Source of the DNA: Armigeres subalbatus
Taxonomy: Eukaryota > Arthropoda > Insecta > Diptera > Culicidae
NCBI RefSeq assembly: GCF_024139115.2
Contig: NC_085141.1
Coordinates: forward strand, 46,001,065 to 46,065,064
Direction of reading: 5' to 3'
Length of the DNA stretch: 64,000 nucleotides
Shown here: positions 41,743 to 52,960 of the stretch, in pieces
Position numbering within the stretch: the first letter of the stretch is position 1
Layout of the letters: each line of letters starts with the position of its first letter
Notes under the pieces: generated by a model
Seen by the model: only the letters and a program-made list of their open reading frames with translations
The model's database searches: none
Told to the model about the DNA's origin: nothing
Program-made: the position numbers and the translations under genes

Positions 41743-43280
41743 GGTGGGTCTGGTTGGCTTCCATCATCCGCTGAACTGACGTAGTCATCTCCTCCGCTGC
41801 CTTGACTTTCACTGCCTGTACTCTCAGCGCGATTCAGATGTTCCTCGTAGTGCTGCTTCCACCTTTCGATCACCACACGTTCGTCCGTCAAGATGCTCCC
41901 ATCCTTATCCCGGCACATTTTGGCTCGCGGCACGAAGCCTTTGCGGGATGCGTTGAGCTTCTGATAGAAATTGCGTGTATCTTGAGAACGGCTCAGCTGT
42001 TCCATCTCCTCGCACTCCGCTTCTTCCAGGCGGCGTTTCTTCTCCTGAAAAAGGCGGGTCTGCTGTCTCCGCTTCCGTCTATAACGTTCCACGTTCTGCC
42101 GGGTACCTTGCTGCAGCGCGACCGCCCGCGCTGCGTCCTTCTCCTCCAGAATTTGTCTGCACTCTTCGTCGAACCAATCGTTCCGTCGACTTCGACCCAT
42201 ATACCCGACGTTGTTCTCCGCTGCGTCGTTAATGACTGCTTTGACTGTATTCCAGCAGTCCTCAAGAGGGGCTCCATCGAGCTCACCCTCTTCCGGCAAC
42301 GCTGCCTCGAGATGTCGCGCGTATGCAGTGGCGACATCAGGTTGCTTCAGTCGCTCTAGGTCGTACCGCGGCGGTCGTCGATACCGAACATTGTTGATGA
42401 CGGATAGTTTTGGGCGCAGTTTATCCATCACCAGATAGTGGTCAGAGTCGATGTTAGCGCCACGATGTGTCCTGACGTCGATAATGTCGGAGAAGTGCCG
42501 TCCATCAATCAGAACGTGGTCGATTTGTGATTCTGTCCACAATCTCCAGGTGTACCGATACGGGAGGCTGTGTTGGAAGTAGGTGCTGCGAATGGCCGTA
42601 TTCTTGGAGGCGGCGAAATCAATTAGTCGTAGGCCGTTTCCGTTCGTCAGCCGGTGAGCGCTGAACTTTCCAATAGTCGGTCTAAACTCCTCCTCTTGGC
42701 CAACCTGAGCGTTCAAATCTCCTATGATGATTTTGACGTCGTGGCTTGGGCAGCTGTCGTACTCACGTTCCAGTTGCGCGTAGAATGCGTCCTTATCATC
42801 ATCAGTGCTTCCGGAGTGTGGGCTATGGTCGTTGATTATGCTGAAGTTGAAGAACCGGCCTTTGATCCTCAACCTGCACATTCTTTCATTGATCGGCCAC
42901 CACCCGATAACGCGCCTTTGCATATCGCCCATCACTATGAAAGCTGTTTCCAGCTCATGTGTGTTGCCGCAGCTCTGGTAGATGGTATGATTACCTCTAA
43001 ACGTTCGCATCATTGATCCCTTCCAACAAACCTCCTGCAGCGCTACGATGCCGAATCCACGGTCCTTAAGCACATCGGCGAGTGTGCGTGTGCTCCCGAT
43101 GAAGTTGAGAGATTTGCAGTTCCACGAACCGAGTTTCCAATCGCTAGTCCCTTTTCGTTGCAGTGGTCTTCGCCGATGGTTCCGGTCCGTACTCTCTTGT
43201 TGATTATTCGTTGTGTATGTTTTTATAAAGGCTGGCTTGCAGGGCCTGACCCCAAACCCCCTATATTTCCGGAGGACCAT
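41739..43280 (-). pseudogene. RTE-1 endonuclease and linker (first half of the polyprotein)
   Basis: A 513-residue frame. The APE-type endonuclease nicks the target to prime reverse transcription. Visible motifs: KLGSWNCKSLNF (N of the active site), GIVALQEVCWKG (QE), IIIGDLNAQVGQ (GDLN), QIDHVLIDGRHF and IDSDHYLVM (SDH). Then follows a basic linker with many R/K/Q (RRKRRQQTRLFQEKKRR), ending LNASRKGFVPRAKMC and DERVVIERWKQHYEEHLN, the usual entry to the RT. It stops at SQPDPP because one C is missing from the run that reads GACCCCACC in copy D. All catalytic motifs look intact. Confidence 0.85.
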
Positions 43281-43770
43281 TCCTCCTTATTCCCGGTGGA
43301 CCATGGTGCACAGTTTCACTTAGAGTCCCTCGCTGGCACTCGAACGATGATCAGCCGCCCCTAACATGGAGAACAGATGCTGTTGCGAGCCGCTCCTAAC
43401 ATGGAAAACAGACGCTCAGTAAGATTTGCACCTCCGGATAGGAGCAAATCCCCCTTTCCCTGTCAGCATACGACCATAGTTCCCACCGGGGTTGGTTACC
43501 CGATCTTCCCTTAGGTTGCTCGTATCCCGGCCAGCACCGCGGGGAGGTAGGGATAGGAGTTGCTGGGTAAGAGGCTAAGGACCGCGAGATGAGACCGCGA
43601 TTGCCGTGCCCAAGCTTCCAATCGTGATCCTTTATTCGTCGCCTAGGTCGTTGCCGATTGTATCTAGTCGTATTATCTTCTATGTATGTTGTTCGTAATG
43701 GTTGTTTTTAAAAGCAGTACAGTTGGCCTGGGGAGGAATCGCCAAGTCATTGGACATAGTCCCTGCTGCT

Positions 43771-44080
43771 CAACAACTCTCCCCATATGTCTATGATTTT
43801 CTCGGACAGTTCAACACAACCCGAGCAACACAAGTCTGACAAAAATGGTTGCAGCAACTTGGTTGTGACTAAATCTGGTAACATAAAAGCTGCAGTAACC
43901 TATGTGGGACATGTGTGCTGCTAGGGAAATACATATCCTCCATATCTAGAAATTTCTCTATCTCGATGTGTTCTGGTCATATTTTGTTTAGGACTCATTT
44001 ACCTATGTCGACATAATTTCCATAAAGAATTAGAAATTTTACATAACAAATCAGGAAATTGCCAATAAATAGATCATATT
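43771..44080. repeat. Dispersed repeat (43838-43925) and AT-rich DNA
   Basis: Bases 43838-43925 (AATGGTTGCAGCAACTTGGT, TGTGACTAAATCTGGTAAC, ATGTGTGCTGC) repeat 5025-5145. The rest is AT-rich with TTTCCATAAAGAATTAG-like phrases shared with other AT-rich stretches. No gene. Confidence 0.5.
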
Positions 44081-44311
44081 CGGGACCGCTTTGCGATTTG
44101 GGCGTAACTTATTTTGTAAACAAACATTGGAAGGCGAATTCCTACTTCAGGAGGCATTTCCCGAGAAAGCCACGGTATGTATTCGACAGAGTAGGCTTTC
44201 CTCTCTCAGATAGGGGAACTAGTTTTGGGGAAAATCGCTTGCATTCTGCTGAATCCATGAAACAATGTTTGTTTACAAAATAAGTTACGCCCAAATCGCA
44301 AAGCGGTCCCG
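44081..44311. mobile_element. 231-bp MITE with perfect ~49-bp inverted repeats
   Basis: Bases 44081-44129 (start CGGGACCGCTTTGCGATTTG, end AACATTG) are exactly the reverse complement of 44263-44311. The loop of about 130 bp is non-coding. The arms are uninterrupted by mismatches, suggesting a young copy or gene conversion between arms. Target duplication unclear (flanks CATATT and ATATAA). Confidence 0.8.
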
Positions 44312-44687
44312 ATATAAGCAATTAATGAATACCATATTTCCTAAACTTCCATAAACAATTAAGAATTTTCCACAAAAATAAATTGACATTTTTAGAAGCA
44401 AAAATTACAATTATAATCGAAGAATTTTACATAACTAAATCAGAACTTTCCTTTTATAAAAAAAAACACAAAATTTCGGTAAATAAATCAATATTAGCTA
44501 TGAACAATTTAAAAAAAATCCAGAAAATATATATGTCACGACTCCTTGGTCGGCGCTTCTCACCAAGGCGATTACCACTATGATCGTGTATGTCATAAAG
44601 ACAGGCGAAAGAGATGACAGTTACGTTAGGGGGAAGACGGGTAAAAAGAAAACAAATTAAACACATGTGAAAAGCAGTGAATTATTT
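44312..44687. other. AT-rich repeat-like stretch
   Basis: TTCCATAAACAATTAAGAAT and CCACAAAAATAAATTGACAT are inverted relatives of 8282-8345. A lone MITE-like end (TTAGGGGGAAGACGGGTAAA, about 44626) has no partner. No gene. Confidence 0.4.
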
Positions 44688-44735
44688 AAATTATTTAAAT
44701 AATATTTGTAGGTATACATATAATTAGAAAATATC
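44688..44735. mobile_element. Fold-back MITE, left part (split by BEL insertion)
   Basis: Bases 44697-44735 (AATAATATTTGTAGGTATAC ... AAAATATC) are the inverse of 51616-51655. Together with 51430-51660 they form a MITE interrupted by the BEL element, the 5-bp ATATC being duplicated. Confidence 0.7.
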
Positions 44736-45089
44736 TGTTACGGGAGTAAATTTGCTAGAATTTCGCCGAATTGGTCTCTGTTCTGAACAGGACACTTGCA
44801 GTGCGGCAGCGACTACGACCGACGACTTTACGGTGGATTCCCGACGATTAGAAGTAGTTTTCGGACCGCGTTAAAGAACGAGCGCTTACTTTACTGTTCG
44901 ATGGTTTGTATTCAACTCAGATTGTGTAATTCGTGTCTTCATGTGTGTGTGTGTGTCTAGCATGACTTTGGAGGTAAGGTATATAGGTGAACAAGGTAAG
45001 TTACAATTTGTTTTTGCAGGTATTTGTTAACAATTCAAAGTAATTCAATTTATTATTTCAGGTGATTATATAAGATGCCGTTCACAACA
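44736..45089 (-). repeat. BEL-1 3' LTR
   Basis: 354 bp, nearly identical to 51079-51429. Plus-strand ends TGTTACGGGAG and CACAACA. Contains a GT microsatellite at 44944-44957. The adjacent internal sequence on the RNA strand (CGGCGGGCGGCA just before the LTR, 45089-45100) is the purine-richer stretch expected of a polypurine tract, though weak. Confidence 0.9.
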
Positions 45090-45116
45090 TGCCGCCCGCC
45101 GTTGAAACCGTCCGTT

Positions 45117-46199
45117 TCAACTTATTACCACGTCTTTAGTTGATGTTGACGTCGATGTGTCCACTGGTTCATCTCCCGACTCGATCGGGAGAATAGCGAC
45201 CTCCGTGATTGCCCTCTTGTATTGGCCAGAAGCTGTCCTAACCACAACAACTCGGACTCGTCCGTCCGAACCGGTGAAAGTTTCGATGATGCGCCCGAGG
45301 GGCCATTGTAGAGGCGGGTAGTTGTCGAGCTTCAGCAGTACTAATTGACCCTTAAGAATGTCTACGGATGGGCGCCTCCATTTGCTGCGCTGTTGTAGTT
45401 GGCTAACGTAGTCTCGTGACCAGCAGCGCCACAGGTCCTGAACGGAGCGTTGCATGTCCTGCAAACGGGTGACGCGATTAGGGGACAGGTTAAGTAGGTC
45501 CGGCTCAGCAATGGAGACAGGAGGCTCCCCAATCAAGAAATGCCCTGGAGTCAGAGCGGACAGGTCATCAGGGGAGTCGGACATGGAAACGAGGGGACGA
45601 GAGTTCAGGACGGACTGAATCTGGGCTACGACAGAAAGGAGTTGGTCCATGGAGAAGGCCTTCTGTCCCATGATGCGACGAAAATGGTACTTAAAGGATT
45701 TCACTCCGCTTTCCCAGATGCCTCCGAAGTGTGGAGAGCGGGCAGGGATGAAGCGAAACGTGATGCCATTCCCTGTGCAGTACTCGCCCCATTCTTTGGA
45801 CTTGAATTGTTGTTGAAACTCCTTTCGTAGCTTGCGCAGCTCGCGATCCGCTCCGACGAATGTGGTCGCGTTGTCGCAATGCAATTCGAGGACACGGCCG
45901 CGATACGCGATGAAACGTTTGACGGCGTTGATGCACGCGGCGGTCGACAAGTCCGGCACGACCTCGAGGTGTACGGCCTTCACCACCAAACAAACGAACA
46001 ACGATACGTAAACTTTTACCGACGAACCTTTCCCAATCAGCGGACGTACGAGAAACGGCCCACAGTAATCCATCCCAGAGTATGTAAAGGCTCGGGCTGG
46101 CTTGAGGCGAACTGATGGAAGAGGTGCCATGATCTGATTTGCTAGTGTAGGATTCCATCGGAAACAGGTGACGCACTGGCGAACAACCCTACGAGCCAA
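45117..46199 (-). pseudogene. BEL-1 integrase
   Basis: A 360-residue open frame. The integrase inserts element DNA into the genome. The catalytic core shows SGMDYCGPF (first D), ELHCDNATTFVGAD (second D) and SPHFGGIWESGVKSFK (E), spaced as in BEL/Pao. The C-terminal part contains LNSRPLVSMSDSPDD, LTPGHFLIGEPP, and a final WPLGRIIETFTGSDG with RVRVVVVRTASG, the usual DNA-binding tail. A TGA just upstream (near 46207) cuts it from the H2C2 zinc domain. Itself intact. Confidence 0.9.
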
Positions 46200-47640
46200 G
46201 AGTCAACCCCGGAGTAGCCAAAATCGTTGACGAACTGTGGCGAGTAGCAGCGAAGGTCCACCGTGAAGTGTTTATAGATGTATGGACCTACCTATCAAGC
46301 AGCTCAGTTTGTGGTTTGATGGCAGTAAAATCGGATGACGAGTGTCGAACGATGCATTTAAGTTCTTCAAACGCCCGTCAATCCGAAGAAGTCCGAATTC
46401 GTCCATGAAAATATTCAAATTCTTGAGTAGTGATTTCGGTGCGATTCTGACAGCATTCTCCAAGTTGCTTCGGCTGTACAGACGAACTTCCGTTGGAAAT
46501 TCTAGGCGTTGAGCAAGCCGTATCATCGACTTCAGTGCATAGTCAATTTCTACATGCGACAGAGATGACAGGACACGTAGATTTTTTGGAAGCTTGCAGT
46601 TGTTTCGAAATCTGAAGGTATAAGCGACGAATCGTGTTAGCTTGGCTAATTCGGGAAATTCGTTGAAGATCGTAGTGTTTTTTGCATTGTATGGACGGAT
46701 ACCAGTGAGCGCATCTCTTCCTCCAGATCCGATTTGGAAGGATCCGAAATCACGCGCTTTGGCCACTGCTCGACGGGGGAGGTGAGAAATTCTGGACCAT
46801 GCCACCACAGCTTGTCGTTAAGGAGCTGGCTTGCAAGCATTCCTCGGGAGATGCGGTCGGCAGAGTTCAGATCGGTCGGTACATGCATCCATTTGGAACC
46901 GTTCGTCAGGCGTTGGATCTCCGCAACCCGATTTGATACAAAAACTTTCCAGGTATTCGATCTGGATTTGATCCAGTGAAGTGCGACTGTTGAGTCTGTC
47001 CAAAACGTAACTGAAGCGGTCAAGTTAGTATTAGTCAAAAGATTGTGAACCAGTTGACTTCCGAGGAGAGCTGCACAGAGCTCCAAGCGTGGAATCGACT
47101 GTCCACGGAGCGGTGCAACGCGAGATTTTGACGTGAGTAGATGTGAATGGAGCCGACCTAGCTCGTTCGTTGATACGATGTAGACGCATCATCCGTATCC
47201 CTTCTGCGAGGCGTCACAGAAACAATGAATCGAGTAGTTGTTATTGGTGTTCCAAAGAACTCTTCGGGGAACTTCCAACCATTGAAGCTCTGTAATGTCA
47301 ATACGTTACTTTTTCCACCACATTGCTGTCCCTTTTGCGAAAGGTCAGCAGCCCAGAGAGATTGAACGTGAATCTTGGCATTCACTACCACTGGTCACAG
47401 GAACAAGAGTGGATCGAAAAGTTGAGACATCTCGGAAACCACAATCCGTTTAGTCACGACATCCAGTTCTGGGAGAGCAGGAGCTTTGAATTTGAATACG
47501 TCCCGCTGGGGGAACCACAACAACCCTAAGGTTTTAACTGCCTGCGAACGATCGATCTCTAATTCTGCGGAAGTCTCCCATAACTCTTCGGGAACGTCGA
47601 AGTAGAAAACCGGCGGACTTCATAATTTTCGTCAGCTGCT
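46200..47640 (-). pseudogene. BEL-1 RT C-terminus, RNase H and integrase zinc domain
   Basis: Minus-strand pieces in order: AVKTLGLLWFPQRDVFKF, VVSEMSQLFDPL, NAKIHVQSLWAADLSQ (RT connection), then RNase H with MELCAALLGSQLVHNLLTNT, TFWTDSTVALHWIKSRSNTW (catalytic D) and HVPTDLNSADRISRG (final D). After a frameshift near 46700 come FPELAKLTRFVAYTFRFRNN and ILLPSNHKLSCLI, leading to the zinc-binding segment before the integrase. Frameshifts also occur near 47430 and 47130. Confidence 0.8.
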
Positions 47641-48762
47641 TGCAAGTCTCGACCATTGTATCGTGGTCGTCATGTCCGAAGACGACGTCGTCTACTTAGG
47701 TATCTATCAGTATCGCTGGTACCGCCAGTGGAAAGTGCAATACTTCGTCGATGGCCAGTTGTTTTAACACGCGTGCAGCATGGAATGGCGAACTTGCAAG
47801 ACCATACGTGACAGTTTTCAATTGGAAAGTACGGATAGGTTCCGATTGCTTTCCACGCCAGAGAATTTGCTGAAATTGCCATCGGGGTGGATCCATATCT
47901 GCCGGAACATTTTTTCTGCATCAGCTGTTATGACAAATCGTGGCAGACGGAAATTAACGACGATAGAAAAGAGGGTTGGCTGAACCGTTGGTCCGACGTA
48001 GAGTGCTTCATTCAGCGATAGCGAGGCTGCTCCACGACAGGAACCGTCGAATACCACCCGTGTTTTGGTGGTAGTACTGTCTGGGCGCTGGATGGCATGG
48101 TGGGGTAAGAAAAACTGTGAGCTACGCGGCGCGACGGAAACCGGCTCCATGTGACCCAACCTCTCATACTCCTCCAGGAACTCTGTATAACTGCGACGGA
48201 GATCTTCATCTGCGACAAATCTTTTCTCCATGTGTTGGAATCTCCGGAGCGCCGAGGTATACGAATCTCCAAGCATCGACACCTTTTCTTCCTTGAGCGG
48301 AAGTCGTACCACGTATCGGCCCGTCTCATCACGAGCGATGGTATTTTGGAAGTGATCTTCGCAAAGTTGTTCATCTGGAGTTAAAGCCTTACCATCATCA
48401 AAATTTTCAATCTCCCAAAACCGCTGAAGCTGCGTATCGAGTCTGTCTTCGACAACAATGTGGCAAGTCTGCGTTTTTGTGGTTTCATTCATTGGCTGTT
48501 CTAGTTTTCCACAGACGATATATCCCAGAATCGTTTTTTGTAGCTTAGGATAACCAGGAGTGATAAATATCTGCTCGTGTTGGAGAAGATCGAAGAACAG
48601 AGCAGCTCCAATAATGATATCCACACCTTGACTGATGTTGAATTGTGGATCAGCGAGTGGGAGATGCCTTGGGATCCTCCAGCGAGAGATGTCAATGTGG
48701 TGTCCCGGCAGCGAGACGGTAAGCTTCGGCAGCACAAGGCAGTCCAGCGTTGAAGGATTCAA
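47640..48762 (-). pseudogene. BEL-1 reverse transcriptase, with stop codon in the YVDD box
   Basis: The frame 48762-47818 covers the protease-RT linker and RT fingers: PLADPQFNISQGVDIIIGA, LEEYERLGHMEPVS, LPHHAIQRPDSTTTKTRVVF, DGSCRGAASLSLNEALYVGP and the palm aspartate in FVITADAEKMFRQIWIHPDG. A frameshift near 47880 leads to LASSPFHAARVLKQLAIDE and AILIDT, stop, VDDVVFGHDD. The catalytic box is thus YVDD with the tyrosine codon changed to TAA (near 47694-47696). RT cannot be made from this copy. Confidence 0.85.
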
Positions 48763-50465
48763 AACGGGAAGTGATCGATAGTTTCACAGCGTAGCGGACG
48801 TTGACGACGGATTGTCCGATGCCACTAACTGGCGAATTCAACTTGGTCCGCTTCAAACGAAGCTTTTGGCATAATGCTTCGGAAATAAAACTTGGCTGTG
48901 AACCGCTGTCTAACAGGGCTCTGGCGTGAACGTACTGGTTGTCTGCATCTTTCACCTTTATCACTGCTGTTGACAGAATAACCGTTGACTGCCAGAATTG
49001 GGTGTTCACTTCTGCACTTTGACAAGAGGTGGATGGAGAAACGAAATCAACCGACGTAAACGACGAATTTAGAAAAGGATGACCGCGCGACAACTGCGAA
49101 CGAAACGACGACGTGACAGCTGGTGAGGCGACCGCGGGCCTTTCCGACGGAGAGCTTTCGATATGATTCGGAACGAAATGCGACAATTGACGAGGCGCCA
49201 AAGTGTTTGCTTCAGCGGGTTTGTTCGCAGCTACTAGCTGCCTTGTAGTTGCCACTGGTTGTGAACCAGAAGCCGACGAGAGAGGTGGCAAATGTAACAT
49301 CGAGTGATGCTTCTTGCGGCAACTCTTGCAGGAACCACTGGAGCAATTCTTTGCTTGATGCGTCCCTTTCAAGCAATTAATACACAGCCCGTGCTTCTTC
49401 GTGACTTCAAACCTTTGTTGGGGAGAGAGCATTCGAAACTGTTCACACTGGAACAGGAAATGTGCCTGCTTGCAGCTAGCACACTTGGGCACATTGTCAG
49501 AAACAACATGTGAGACGACGGAACGTGATTTGGTTTGCCTTATCTCGGATTGGGTATTTGCCGATTGGGAGAGCTTAAGCGTTTGGATTATCCGCGATCT
49601 TCTGTGGATAAACTCGAGCAGGTCTTTGTACTTCTGGTAGTCTTCTTCATCGGAAACAAGTGTCTCCCACTCACGGAGTGTAACAGCATCAAGACATTGG
49701 CTCAATTTATCGACTGGAAAGGAATTCCAATGATTCTCAGCACCTTCGAGTTTATCCAGCAACTGTACGTGACGATGGAACTCATCAGCAGGATCTACAA
49801 GTCCCTGTGTAAACTCTTTTCTCAGAGTAAGAATCGTAAGTAGTGCAGACATGTGCCGCTTCACCAGCAATTTAAATTTTCGGAGCGATCTTTCAACAAG
49901 TTCCACGCTACGAGATAATTGTTGGCAAATCTCGAACGATGATATGAGGCGAGCTGCTTCGCCAGAAAGTGCAGCTCGTAAATAATGCATTTTTTGTACA
50001 GCCGTTAGTTGTACGCTCGAATGAATTAGCGAGACGAAAATCGCGGAATGACACCCAATCATCGAGATTCCCAGAGAACTCCTTCAATTTTATTTCAGGC
50101 AAACGAACGCTCGACGTAATGGGGACGGAAGCCAATAATGGTTGAGCAGGAGGGGGTGGCGGAGGTACGGGTGCTTGTACGGGAAGTTTACCCTGTAACG
50201 AAGCCTTCAATTCAAAGTAAAGGGTTTGAAATTCTTCCCTTTCTTGCAAAAACTCTTCTTCCGCATCTTCAAGAATCTCAATTTCATCTTGTGTTTCCTC
50301 AAATTCTTGCCACAACGCATCATTTTTTGTGGCATCGAACGTGTCAGCAAACGATTTTATTAAATTTGCGGAACCCAAAATATTTGTCCGCCGACGATAC
50401 AGAATTTTCAATTTTGTTTGCTTAGTCGCCTTCTTTGGGGGCGTCATTTTGGCCAAACCCTTCAC
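48692..50465 (-). pseudogene. BEL-1 Gag and protease
   Basis: The Gag N-terminus starts near 50465 (MKGLAKMTPPKKATKQTK) with an acidic coiled stretch (EEFEETQDEIEILEDAEEEF) and a proline run, then VRLPEIKLKEFSGNLDDWVS, the hallmark of BEL-type Gag. A frameshift near 50045 moves to the second frame: SLIHSSVQLTAVQKMHYLRA, LSGEAARLI. Then a zinc knuckle CINCLKGTHQAKNC and the aspartic protease ALLDSGSQPSFIS with catalytic D. Particle formation and polyprotein cleavage would be its roles. A further frameshift near 48760 separates it from RT. Confidence 0.85.
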
Positions 50466-51060
50466 CGAAAAAAGAAGTCAAGTACCTGTGTTTGCTGCTA
50501 CCTGCTACAACCTTACCCCAACTTCTCCTTAGGGTCTGAGTACCTTCCGTTCTACGGCGCCAGACGAAGAAATACGATCCAAACAACTGCTACTGCTCCG
50601 ATGGATGACGACGTTACGACGATGATGATGACAGTGCTCCACTATGAGTGCGCTTACCCTATTGCACTTGCGGGCGATGATGATGATTCGACGAGAAGGC
50701 ACAAATAGCAGATGACGATGATGATTTTTTGCGACCGACAGGTAAGACTGCAACAACGGCGACGACTGGATACTGTCCGTTGCTATTGTCCGTTCAGTGA
50801 TGATGACGACGACGATATGATTCTAGTGTGCACTTGTTGACGACGATGACGATGAATCGACGGGAGCACGTGTTTAGCACTAACCGGCGACGATGCGATA
50901 TCGACTCTCTGATGCAGATAGGCGGCAATAAATTGATGGTGCTGCTGCAACCGACGATAGGACCAGTTTCGTACCGCTGGGGTATCGAAAACGATGTAGA
51001 CGACGTGATAGCTTTCTCCACACGTGGTGTTGAGGTTAGCCCAACAGACTGCAACCTCCT

Positions 51061-51078
51061 CCCGGGTTTCGGCACCAA
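51061..51078 (-). promoter_or_regulatory. Primer-binding site of BEL-1
   Basis: Immediately inside the 5' LTR the RNA strand reads TTGGTGCCGAAACCCGGG. Its complement ends in CCA preceded by a T-arm-like sequence, as required for annealing a tRNA 3' end to prime minus-strand DNA. The tRNA species is not assigned. Confidence 0.65.
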
Positions 51079-51429
51079 TGTTACGGGAGTAAATTTGCTA
51101 GAATTTCGCCGAATTGGTCTCTGTTCTGAACAGGATACTTGCAGTGCGGCAGCGACTACGACCGACGACTTTACGGTGGATTCCCGACGATTAGAAGTAG
51201 TTTTCGGACCGCGTTAAAGAACGAGCGCTTACTTTACTGTTCGATGGTTTGTATTCAACTCAGATTGTGTAATTCGTGTCTTCATGTGTGTGTTTGTCTA
51301 GCATGACTTTGGAGGTAAGGTTTATAGGTGAACAAGGTAAGTTACAATTTGTTTTTGCAGGTTTTGTTAACAATTCAAAGTAATTCTATTTATTATTTCA
51401 GGTGATTATATAAGATGCCGTTTACAACA
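51079..51429 (-). repeat. BEL-1 5' LTR
   Basis: 351 bp; same ends as the other LTR. The first transcribed strand begins TGTTGTAAACGGCATCTTAT. It is followed on the minus strand by the primer-binding site. Confidence 0.9.
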
Positions 51430-51660
51430 ATATCAAATTTCATAATTCTCGCTTAACTTTTCAAAAGGACCTCAGTAACATTTTTTTCATGAATTAATTT
51501 GAATAGTGCAATCAACAGACCAATATGAAAGGTTTTGATTGCAGTATTCAAATTAAATCATGAAAAAAAATGTTACTTAGGACCTTTTGAAAAGTTAAGA
51601 GAGAATTATGAAATTTGATATTTTCTAATTATATGTATACCTACAAATATTATTTAAATT
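51430..51660. mobile_element. Fold-back MITE, right part (target of BEL-1)
   Basis: ATATCAAATTTCATAATTCT ... ACTTTTCAAAAGGACCT at 51430-51475 is inverted at about 51577-51620 (AGGACCTTTTGAAAAGTTAA ... GAAATTTGATAT). The outer arm 51616-51655 pairs with 44697-44735 beyond the BEL element. Removing the BEL and one ATATC restores a continuous palindrome with arms of about 130 bp. Confidence 0.75.
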
Positions 51661-52485
51661 CGTTATTACCGTCGCTAGAGGTAAATTATACAGCTTGGAA
51701 TTAATTGGAGTACATATAATTGAATTTAAATTTTGTCTAGCTACGTATAGATAATACAATAGGGCAGTATTCTACGGAATCAATTGTCGAGCGGATTGTA
51801 AACAATCTTAGTAAAACCTAATTGTAAGTTGAAACAATTAACCTAAATTATCTAGTTATAATTTATATATATGCATTGATTGATAGCGACAAATTCAAAT
51901 AATTCCACGGATAAGCGGTCCATATTGTAAACGAAGAGTGACGAGAAAGACTAAATCTGAGTATTTTTTTTGAAGATTATGACACTCAACTGATCCTCTG
52001 TATTCGTAGGATAATTCTAACTCTCGCAATAAAGGAGATTAAAATAACAAAAGACGTCTTGTTATCTTCCTTGTTGACCAGGAAGTCCACAATATATTTT
52101 TTTTCCATGCAAAATTGAAAACTTTCCACAAAATGATCAATAAAAAGCAAAAAAATTTGAAAAGCAGTTTTTCAAGAAGCGATCATCTATGGAAAAAATG
52201 CTCTGTATTATTGCTTTTTTATGTTTCTCTATGGAAATTTTCATATTGTTTTATTGCTCTTAATTGATTTTTAGGCATTAACAAACACAAAAAAAATAAG
52301 GGGGGACATTCGATTTGGTTTGACGGCGTTTCTCATAGCAACGAGCTTTTTTCGATCCACTACACCCGATTCTGTTTTTACACGGATTTTTTTACACGGC
52401 CGTGTAGAAAAAATCCCATACAAAATGTTTGCAAAGTTGCTTTACTTTTCAACACAGAATTTAAAATTTTGAACTGAAAACTTTT
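51661..52485. other. AT-rich stretch with fold-back remnants
   Basis: Bases 52095-52275 resemble 7553-7745. A small palindrome TACACGGCCGTGTA lies near 52395-52408 beside TTTTTACACGGATTTTTT. No gene. Confidence 0.45.
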
Positions 52486-52960
52486 GACGTAGGATTACGT
52501 CTTTCCGGAACATAGGGGGGTCATTCTACAGTTTCAAATCTGAGACCGTCACGAAAAGTGGTCAGGAAGTATGGGCTAATATTTCAGCCGTCTTTGAACC
52601 GATTTTAAAGATTTTGGTGTTAATCGTTCGACGAATTCTTTAAGATTTTGCTCAACTATCGAAAAAAAAATGCATTCAATGTGCTAAACTATTGAAAAAT
52701 TGAATTTTACTAGACACTGAAAAATCGGAAAACCAACCAATCGCGTATGTGCATCGCAAGCACAGACATCAAATTCGTGCAACCTACGGGCTCGACTCCA
52801 ATCCTCAGTTCAACTAAATTTTCTCGGAGAGCGGGCACAACGATGACGCCCGTAGCAGCAGTCTCAGCAGAAAGTGGAACATTGAGAGGTCATCGCCAAA
52901 AGCAACAATCTTCGGACTATCGTTTAGTTACTGTTAGTGGCGCATTATGTAAAGAAAATC

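Larger units (their letters stand above)
40203..43770 (-). mobile_element. RTE-1 copy C, near full length
   Basis: On the minus strand: 5' leader from about 43770 (AGCAGCAGGGACTATGTCC), a 5' UTR of about 490 bp, endonuclease frame 43280-41739, RT frame 41742-40228, and a 3' tail of ATGA-type repeats ending near 40203. It contains every domain seen in copies A, B and D and serves as reference for them. A single-base deletion separates the two frames. No clear target-site duplication was found. Confidence 0.9.
44736..51429 (-). mobile_element. BEL/Pao LTR retrotransposon, complete but inactivated (BEL-1)
   Basis: Two LTRs (44736-45089 and 51079-51429), each TG...CA, flanked by the 5-bp duplication ATATC (44731-44735, 51430-51434). 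The minus strand encodes Gag, protease, RT, RNase H and integrase in that order, the BEL/Pao arrangement. At least three frameshifts and two in-frame stops inactivate it. The LTRs differ at a few sites (for example a GT-dinucleotide difference and GTATTTGTTAAC against GTTTTGTTAAC), so it is not brand new. Confidence 0.9.

Noticed and set aside
42654..43016. Plus-strand frames opposite RTE-1 (for example 40255-40794, 42654-43016)
   Set aside because: They are antisense shadows of the endonuclease and RT frames.
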